Origin: Bacteroidales bacterium
GTDB taxonomy: Bacteria; Bacteroidota; Bacteroidia; Bacteroidales; P3
Reading direction: 5' to 3'
Length of the DNA stretch: 37,190 bases
Assembly: GCA_016281475.1 (NCBI GenBank)
Contig: JAEEIS010000114.1
Coordinates: 1 to 37,190 of the forward strand
How positions within the stretch are numbered: position 1 is the first letter of the stretch; every line of letters starts with the position of its first letter. Position numbers and translations under genes: made by a program. This document shows positions 32,052-37,190 of the stretch, piece by piece. The notes under the pieces are model-generated. The model saw nothing but the letters and a program-made list of their open reading frames with translations, was not told the DNA's origin and made no database searches.

Positions 32052-34544
32052 ATGAAAGTATCCTACAAATGGCTTCGTGAGTATGTCGACACCGACCTAA
32101 CTCCCAATGAACTCGACGACCTGCTGACCTTCAGCGGGCTTGAAATAGAAGGCGTTGAAAAGGTTGAAAGCATCAAGGGCGGACTTGAACATGTGGTCAT
32201 CGCCCAAGTGCTCACCTGCGAACCCCACCCCGACAGCGACCACCTGCACCTGACCACTGTCGACGTGGGCGGCGAGCAACCCCTCCACATCGTCTGCGGC
32301 GCGCCCAACGTGGCAGCCGGACAGAAAGTGGTCTGTGCCCAGATTGGCACCAAAATCTACACCTCCGACACCGAATTCTACGAAATCAAAAAAGGCAAGC
32401 TGCGTGGCGCGGTGAGCGAAGGCATGCTGTGTGCTGCCGACGAGCTGCAACTCGGTTCCGACCACGCCGGCATCATGGTGCTGCCCGACGACGCACCCGT
32501 GGGCATGCCCGCCAAAGAGTATTTCCACCTCGAAGAAGACTACACCCTTGAGGTCGCCATCACTGCCAACCGTTCCGATGCCACCAGCCATATCGGCGTG
32601 GCACGCGACGTGGTGGCCGTCCTCAACACCCGCCAGGCTATGCCTGGAGATAATAAAGCTGACGCCTCCTATAGAATCCTATGGCCCGAGGTGGCAGACC
32701 TCTCGCAGGCCACTAACGGCTCCAACCCCGTCCGTGTCACCGTGGAAGAGCCCGACCTCTGCCCACGCTACACCGGCATCACGCTGGAGAACGTGCATGT
32801 CACCGACTCGCCCGACTGGCTGCAGAACAAGCTCCGCACCGTCGGCATCCGTCCCATCAACAACGTGGTGGACATCACCAACTTCATCCTCATGGAGGTA
32901 GGCCAGCCCATGCACGCCTTCGATGCCGACATGATTAAAAACAACCACGTGGTGGTGCGCCGCCTCCCGCAGGACACCCCCTTCGTCACCCTCGACGGCA
33001 TGGAACGCAAACTCGACCAGCGCGACTTGATGATTTGCAACGAAGAAGAGGGCATGTGCATCGCCGGTGTGTTTGGTGGCGAAAAGAGCGGTGTCACCCA
33101 CCAGACCACGCGCGTCTTCCTCGAGAGTGCCTACTTCAATCCCATGTCCATCCGAAAGACCTCCAAGCGTCACGGACTCAAAACCGACGCATCCTTCCGC
33201 TACGAGCGCGGCTGCGACCCCAACATCACCCTGTGGGCACTCCAGCGCGCCGTGAAGCTGATGCAGGAACTCACCGGTGCCACCGTTGCCTCCGAGGTGG
33301 TGGACCTCTATCCCTCCCCCATCCCCCGTGCCAAGGTCGACATCAACTACCGCCGCATCTTCAACCTCATCGGACAGCCTCTGCCCATCGATGCCATCCG
33401 CACCGCTCTCACCTCACTCGACATCGAAATCGTGTCCGAGACCGCCGAAGGCATGTCGCTCCGCATCCCCACCTGCAAGGTTGATGTCACCCGCGAATGC
33501 GACGTGGTGGAAGAAATCTTGCGCATCTATGGCTACAACAATATCCATGTCGACGCTCGCGTCAGCAGCTGCCTCTCCTTCTCCAAGAAACCCAATCCCC
33601 GTCAGCTGCAGAACATCGTCAGCGACATGCTCACCTACAACGGTTTCAGCGAGATTATGAACAACTCGCTCACCAAGTCGGAATACTACGACACCAACCC
33701 CGACTTCCCCGCCGACCACTGCGTGCAGATTCTCAACCCCCTCAGCAAAGAGCTGAATGTCATGCGCCAAACCCTGCTCTACAGCGGGCTCGAGTGCATC
33801 GTGCGCAACCTCAACTATAAGATTCACGACCAGAAGCTCTACGAGTTTGGCAACACCTACGTCCGGACCGGCAACGACGGCGACCGCGTGACCGATAAAT
33901 ACTGCGAAACCCAGCACCTCTCCATCTTCATGACCGGTGCCGTCAGTCCCGAGAGCTGGAAGATGCCCACCACCCCCGTCGACTTCTACCACCTCAAGGC
34001 GCATGTCATGAATATCCTGCACCGTATGCGCATCAACCTCAGCCGCATCGAGACCGTCCCCACCACCCAGCATTTCTACACCGAGGGCATCGACCTCGTC
34101 TTCCGCGACAGCAAGAAAACCCTCTGCTCCATGGGCCGTGTCAGCAAGGAAACCCTCAAACGCCTCGACTGCAAGCAGGAGGTCTTCTATGCCGACATCA
34201 ACTGGACCCTCCTCCTCAAGAGCTATCCCTCCAAAGACGTCCAGTACGCCGAGGTGCCCAAGTTCCCCGAGGTGCGTCGCGACCTCGCCCTCGTGATGCA
34301 GAAGAAGGTGACCTTTGCCGAAATCGAGCAGGTGGCATTCAACACCGAGAAGAAGCTGCTCAAACGCATCAGCCTGTTCGATGTCTACGAAGGCAAGGGC
34401 ATCACCGAAGGCATGAAATCCTACGCCGTCAGCTTCATCCTGCAGGACAAGGACAAGACCCTTACCGACAAGCAAATCGAAGCCGTCATGGCCAAGCTCC
34501 AGAAAAACCTCGAAACCCAGTTAGGTGCCAAAATCCGTTCATAA
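32052..34544 (+). CDS. pheT: Phenylalanyl-tRNA synthetase beta subunit
   Basis: An 830-residue PheRS beta chain, the usual bacterial length. In order: an N-terminal MKVSYKWLREYVD opening, the EMAP-like tRNA-binding domain (about 40-155: VVIAQVLTCEPHPDSDHLHLTTVDVG), B3/B4, the editing region, B5, the catalytic-like core and a C-terminal anticodon-binding FDX-ACB domain (FPEVRRDLALVMQKKVTF, near 737-830). It pairs with the alpha subunit (pheS), which is not in the window. It overlaps the next gene by 20 bp, so that gene may be translated by coupling. Confidence 0.97.
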   Translation: MKVSYKWLREYVDTDLTPNELDDLLTFSGLEIEGVEKVESIKGGLEHVVIAQVLTCEPHPDSDHLHLTTVDVGGEQPLHIVCGAPNVAAGQKVVCAQIGTKIYTSDTEFYEIKKGKLRGAVSEGMLCAADELQLGSDHAGIMVLPDDAPVGMPAKEYFHLEEDYTLEVAITANRSDATSHIGVARDVVAVLNTRQAMPGDNKADASYRILWPEVADLSQATNGSNPVRVTVEEPDLCPRYTGITLENVHVTDSPDWLQNKLRTVGIRPINNVVDITNFILMEVGQPMHAFDADMIKNNHVVVRRLPQDTPFVTLDGMERKLDQRDLMICNEEEGMCIAGVFGGEKSGVTHQTTRVFLESAYFNPMSIRKTSKRHGLKTDASFRYERGCDPNITLWALQRAVKLMQELTGATVASEVVDLYPSPIPRAKVDINYRRIFNLIGQPLPIDAIRTALTSLDIEIVSETAEGMSLRIPTCKVDVTRECDVVEEILRIYGYNNIHVDARVSSCLSFSKKPNPRQLQNIVSDMLTYNGFSEIMNNSLTKSEYYDTNPDFPADHCVQILNPLSKELNVMRQTLLYSGLECIVRNLNYKIHDQKLYEFGNTYVRTGNDGDRVTDKYCETQHLSIFMTGAVSPESWKMPTTPVDFYHLKAHVMNILHRMRINLSRIETVPTTQHFYTEGIDLVFRDSKKTLCSMGRVSKETLKRLDCKQEVFYADINWTLLLKSYPSKDVQYAEVPKFPEVRRDLALVMQKKVTFAEIEQVAFNTEKKLLKRISLFDVYEGKGITEGMKSYAVSFILQDKDKTLTDKQIEAVMAKLQKNLETQLGAKIRS

Positions 34545-34965
34545 CCTAAACAAAGGGCTTCTACAATATGACGTGCGCGTACTGCTCGCCCTCCAGCAAG
34601 CCGTCAGCGGGAACCAACAATTCTTCCAATGGCTTGTCTCTGCCGACTACCCCGAGCTGGCGGCCTTCTCCAACTTCCTGCAAGACGACGTGGAGGCCGA
34701 GCAGTGGCTCGTACAGCACAACTTCCACTGGCTGGGTATCCTCAGCCACGCCATCGACGGCGACGAACGCTCCCGCCAATGGGTGCGGCATAACCTCCAC
34801 GAGGCCAACCTCATGTTCGTCCTCGCCTGCCGTCGTGACGACAAAGCCCTCTCGTGGCTCCGTTTCATGCATCTCGACATCCTCCTCCACCTTGCCGACG
34901 AGGTTGCCGACCTCCGTAACAAACAAGAACTAGACACCAGTTTCCCTTACAAAATGCGTTTCTAA
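34525..34965 (+). CDS. Small conserved protein after pheT, unknown function
   Basis: A 146-residue soluble protein. The likely start is GTG at 34525, inside the end of pheT; GTG at 34573 is an alternative and there is no in-frame ATG near. The sequence NKGLLQYDVRVLLALQQAVSGNQQFFQWL, then WLVQHNFHWLGILSHAIDGDERSRQWV, looks like tandem alpha-helical hairpins of about 35 residues with Trp at fixed places. I recall similar small proteins next to pheT or pseudouridine synthase genes in Bacteroidota, but no function. One base separates its stop from the ATG of the pseudouridine synthase gene, so the three are one operon. Confidence 0.8.
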   Translation: MPKSVHNLNKGLLQYDVRVLLALQQAVSGNQQFFQWLVSADYPELAAFSNFLQDDVEAEQWLVQHNFHWLGILSHAIDGDERSRQWVRHNLHEANLMFVLACRRDDKALSWLRFMHLDILLHLADEVADLRNKQELDTSFPYKMRF

Positions 34966-34966
34966 C

Positions 34967-35965
34967 ATGGACAACAAACCCAACAAACCCACCTCTGACG
35001 GCCGCCGCCCACGCATCGGCAAGAAAAGCCCCATCACCCGGTCCTCCGACCCTATCGACAACGACCGTCTTTCACGTTTCGGACAGAACAAGGGCAAACC
35101 CGCTGCCGACGGCGACGCGCGTCCCAAACCCTCTCGCGGCAGCAACCGCCGTGGCGTGCACACCAAGGACAGCAAGAAAGCCCGTACCGACCGCCCCAAG
35201 AAGCACCCCGTGCCCAAGCCCAAGACCCCACCACCAACACCTAAGGAATACGACGGCACCACCCGCCTCAACAAATACATCGCCAACGCCGGCGTCTGCT
35301 CCCGTCGCGAAGCCGACAAGCTCATTGCCGCAGGCAGCGTCAGCGTCAACGGCGTGGTCATCACCGAGATGGGCTATCAGGTCCACGAAGGCGACGTGGT
35401 CAACTACGGGGGCGAAACCATCCACTCCGAGCGCAAACGCTACTTCCTGCTCAACAAGCCCAAAGGCTTCATCACCACCGTCGACGACCCGCAGGAACGC
35501 GAAACCGTCATGATGCTCATCGACGGAGCCTGCAAAGAACGCATCTATCCCGTCGGCCGCCTCGACCGCAACACCACCGGCCTCCTCCTCTTCACCAACG
35601 ACGGCGACCTGGCTCGCCGCCTCACCCACCCCTCCACCAAAGTCTACAAAATCTACCAGGTCGAACTCGACCGCCCCGTCACCCACGACGACATGCGCCA
35701 GCTCCTCGAAGGCATCGAACTCGAAGACGGCCCCATCCACGTCGACGACATCCAATACTCACAGACCGCCAACGACAAGCGCATCGTCGGTGTCGAACTC
35801 CATAGCGGCAAAAACCGCATCGTCCGCCGCATGTTCGAGCACCTCGGCTACAACGTCCACAAGCTCGACCGCATCGTCTTCGCCGGCCTCACCAAGAAAG
35901 ACCTCCCACGGGGCCGCTACCGCGAACTCACACCTCAAGAAGTCGGCTACCTCAAAATGATATAA
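34967..35965 (+). CDS. rluB: RluB-type ribosomal large subunit pseudouridine synthase
   Basis: A 332-residue pseudouridine synthase of the RsuA/RluB/E/F family. Residues 1-97 are a basic, Pro/Lys/Arg-rich disordered extension (RRPRIGKKSP, PKPKTPPPTPKE). An S4 RNA-binding domain follows from TTRLNKYIANAGVCSRREADKLI (98). The catalytic motif is GRLDRNTTGLLLFTNDG with Asp 200; RKNR-type loop GKNRIVRRMFEHLGY and a KDLPRGRYRELTPQE end follow. It should isomerise a uridine of 23S rRNA, most likely U2605 by homology to RluB, though RluF-type target choice cannot be excluded. It is the last gene of the pheT cluster. Confidence 0.93.
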   Translation: MDNKPNKPTSDGRRPRIGKKSPITRSSDPIDNDRLSRFGQNKGKPAADGDARPKPSRGSNRRGVHTKDSKKARTDRPKKHPVPKPKTPPPTPKEYDGTTRLNKYIANAGVCSRREADKLIAAGSVSVNGVVITEMGYQVHEGDVVNYGGETIHSERKRYFLLNKPKGFITTVDDPQERETVMMLIDGACKERIYPVGRLDRNTTGLLLFTNDGDLARRLTHPSTKVYKIYQVELDRPVTHDDMRQLLEGIELEDGPIHVDDIQYSQTANDKRIVGVELHSGKNRIVRRMFEHLGYNVHKLDRIVFAGLTKKDLPRGRYRELTPQEVGYLKMI

Positions 35966-36017
35966 AGTTTAAACTGACACGATTAAGTGATTGTAAAAAA
36001 AAACATATAACAATGAG

Positions 36018-36170
36018 GAGTAAAAATGGGAGTTAAAGTGGAAGTTAAAATGGACGATACATTTGTCAATAACATTGTCGCAAAATGTATTGTCCACCTC
36101 CACTCGTCCCCTCTTGAGAGGGGTGGCCGACAAGCCGGGGTATGTCCTAACTCCCCATTTACCTTCTTCT
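36018..36170. repeat. Nested inverted-repeat element, relative of 18036-18197
   Basis: Same order of parts: GGGAGTTAAAGTGGAAGTT (left arm), TGGACGATAC and GTATTGTCCA inner arms, core palindrome at 36108-36123 and tail ending GGGGTATGT at about 36145, then CCTAACTCCCC. Bases 36051-36145 align with 18077-18166. No gene is seen in this spacer (35966-36224). Confidence 0.8.
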
Positions 36171-36224
36171 AATCCTCAACCATCGTTACACCTTATTTTT
36201 TATCTTCACTAAACTAAAAAAAAT

Positions 36225-36926
36225 ATGGCCAAGCTAATCCTCTTTCCCGTGCCCATCGGGGCCGAAGAGCCCGACACCTCGCTGCCACCCTACAACCGCG
36301 AGATGCTCAACACTTGCCATATCTTCATAGTCGAAAACACCCGCACCGCCCGCCGCCACCTCAAGCGCATGGGCTACGCCCATCCCATCGACGACGTCAC
36401 CTTCCTCGAACTCAACGAACACACCTCCCCCGTCGAAATCATCCACTACCTCGACCCCATTGCCCAAGGCCACGACATCGGACTCATGTCCGAAGCCGGC
36501 ACCCCCTGCGTCGCCGACCCCGGCAACCTCATCACCGCCATGGCACAGCGCAACGGCATCGACATCCTCCCACTCGTAGGCCCCAACAGCATCATCCTCG
36601 CCCTCATGGCATCCGGATTCAACGGGCAGAACTTCGCCTTCAACGGCTATCCCCCCATCAACGAGAAAAGCCGCCTCGCCCTCCTCCGCACCCTCGAGCA
36701 GCGCATCCACCGCGACAACCAGACCCAAATCTTCATCGAAGCCCCCTATCGCAACGACAAGCTCCTCCACTTCCTAGCCTCACGCCTACAACCGCTCACG
36801 CGCATCTGTGTCGCCACCGACCTCACCCTCCCCACACAATACATCCGCACACGCCTTGCCCGCCAATGGCTCAGCGACCCTCCCCAACTCCACAAACGCC
36901 CCACCATCTTCCTCCTCTACAAATAA
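36225..36926 (+). CDS. RsmI-like SAM-dependent methyltransferase
   Basis: A 233-residue protein of the tetrapyrrole methylase (SAM-binding, two-lobed) fold, close to RsmI, which 2'-O-methylates C1402 of 16S rRNA. Hallmarks: LILFPVPIG at the start, VENTRTARRHL, GLMSEAGTPCVADPGN (the GTPxxxDPG signature, about 85-101) and PLVGPNSIILALMASGF. Compared with RsmI of Proteobacteria it is short at the C-terminus. Bacteroidota often have both RsmI and a paralogue of this size, so the exact target is uncertain and no symbol is given. Confidence 0.88.
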   Translation: MAKLILFPVPIGAEEPDTSLPPYNREMLNTCHIFIVENTRTARRHLKRMGYAHPIDDVTFLELNEHTSPVEIIHYLDPIAQGHDIGLMSEAGTPCVADPGNLITAMAQRNGIDILPLVGPNSIILALMASGFNGQNFAFNGYPPINEKSRLALLRTLEQRIHRDNQTQIFIEAPYRNDKLLHFLASRLQPLTRICVATDLTLPTQYIRTRLARQWLSDPPQLHKRPTIFLLYK

Positions 36927-37004
36927 CCCCGACCCCACTCCACACTCCGACCACTCCGAAAAATATAAAATCACAAAATAACTCTAACAAAAAAATAAAC
37001 CATC

Positions 37005-37190
37005 ATGAAAAAATTCGATCCCGCAACCGCCATCCAGCGTCTTGATGGCCGCGATGCCAACCGTGGCGTAAACCCCGCCATCTGCGACTCCGCCACCTTC
37101 ACCTTCCCCGAGGCACACCTCATGACCGAGACCTTCCACGGCGAAACCGAAGGCTACTTCCTCTACAGCCGCCACTGGAACCCCTCCAAC
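37005..37190 (+). CDS. PLP-dependent Cys/Met metabolism enzyme, N-terminal part (gene runs off the right edge)
   Basis: Sixty-two residues are visible before the window ends. RGVNPAICDSATFTFPEAHLM and YFLYSRHWNPSN match the N-terminus of trans-sulfuration enzymes (family of cystathionine gamma-synthase, methionine gamma-lyase and O-acetylhomoserine sulfhydrylase), where 'YSR..NPT' closes the first active-site loop. The Trp in RHWNPSN is typical of a Bacteroidota subgroup. The lysine that binds PLP lies outside the window, so substrate and reaction cannot be told. Confidence 0.7.
   Translation, partial: MKKFDPATAIQRLDGRDANRGVNPAICDSATFTFPEAHLMTETFHGETEGYFLYSRHWNPSN

Overview
The window reads as chromosomal DNA of a Bacteroidales-type bacterium (phylum Bacteroidota). 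The signs are Bacteroidota-type promoters (-7 box TAnnTTTG, at one site with TTTG 19 bp upstream), no clear Shine-Dalgarno sites, many lipoproteins, a TonB-dependent receptor with a carboxypeptidase-regulatory-like N-terminal domain, and several gene families typical of the phylum (a PurF-like paralogue without the catalytic Cys, a C69 dipeptidase, a non-catalytic M16 homologue, MurL/MurD2). Genes are GC-rich with C/G-ending codons, and the spacers are AT-rich. No rRNA, tRNA, transposase, prophage or CRISPR array was seen.

Layout. Positions 1-1773 (minus): carbamate kinase, a four-helix membrane protein and the start of ornithine carbamoyltransferase, behind a strong promoter. Positions 1953-7379 (minus): an unknown lipoprotein, a tiny AT-rich gene, an M16-like protein and a TonB-dependent receptor. 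Positions 7705-14408 (plus): a MORN/YwqK-like secreted protein, the tRNA methylthiotransferase MtaB, a PurF-like paralogue, a large secreted protein of unknown function and ElbB. Positions 14669-20112 (minus): a PAP2 phosphatase coupled to a degenerate PPDK-like protein, an S41 protease lipoprotein and an outer-membrane-type protein. Positions 20223-25537 (plus): a coiled-coil lipoprotein, MurL, MurD2 and an M20 amidohydrolase. The MurD2/MurL pair points to peptidoglycan made by adding L-Glu and epimerising it on the nucleotide precursor. Positions 25657-30179: C69 dipeptidase, LEA14-like lipoprotein (minus), a DUF3828-like lipoprotein and two small beta-barrel proteins. Positions 30340-37190 (plus): glnS, pheT, a small conserved gene, an RluB-type pseudouridine synthase, an RsmI-like methyltransferase and the start of a PLP enzyme of the Cys/Met family.

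The most unusual content lies in the spacers and in what has moved from them into genes. (1) Nearly every AT-rich spacer is built from imperfect heptanucleotide repeats (TTGAAAA, CTAACCT, GGTTAGA, TAAACTN). Most units carry a stop triplet at a fixed place in the heptad, so because 7 is not a multiple of 3, three units close all three reading frames. These ladders often supply the stop codon of the gene before them, and they run right up to the start codon of the gene after them. (2) A second dispersed family has the palindrome CCCCTCTTGAGAGGGG followed by a C/G-rich tail ending in GGGGTATGT. It occurs in three spacers, and also in frame inside two protein genes: as a 177-bp insert between the two halves of murL, and twice in the M16-like gene. 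(3) A 57-bp leader copied with one mismatch sits directly before two unrelated genes (mtaB and the S41 protease). Together these look like a mosaic, mobile, intergenic repeat system that can also enter coding sequence, resembling in concept the Rickettsia palindromic elements and the heptanucleotide STRRs of cyanobacteria. It is the best candidate here for something not yet described.
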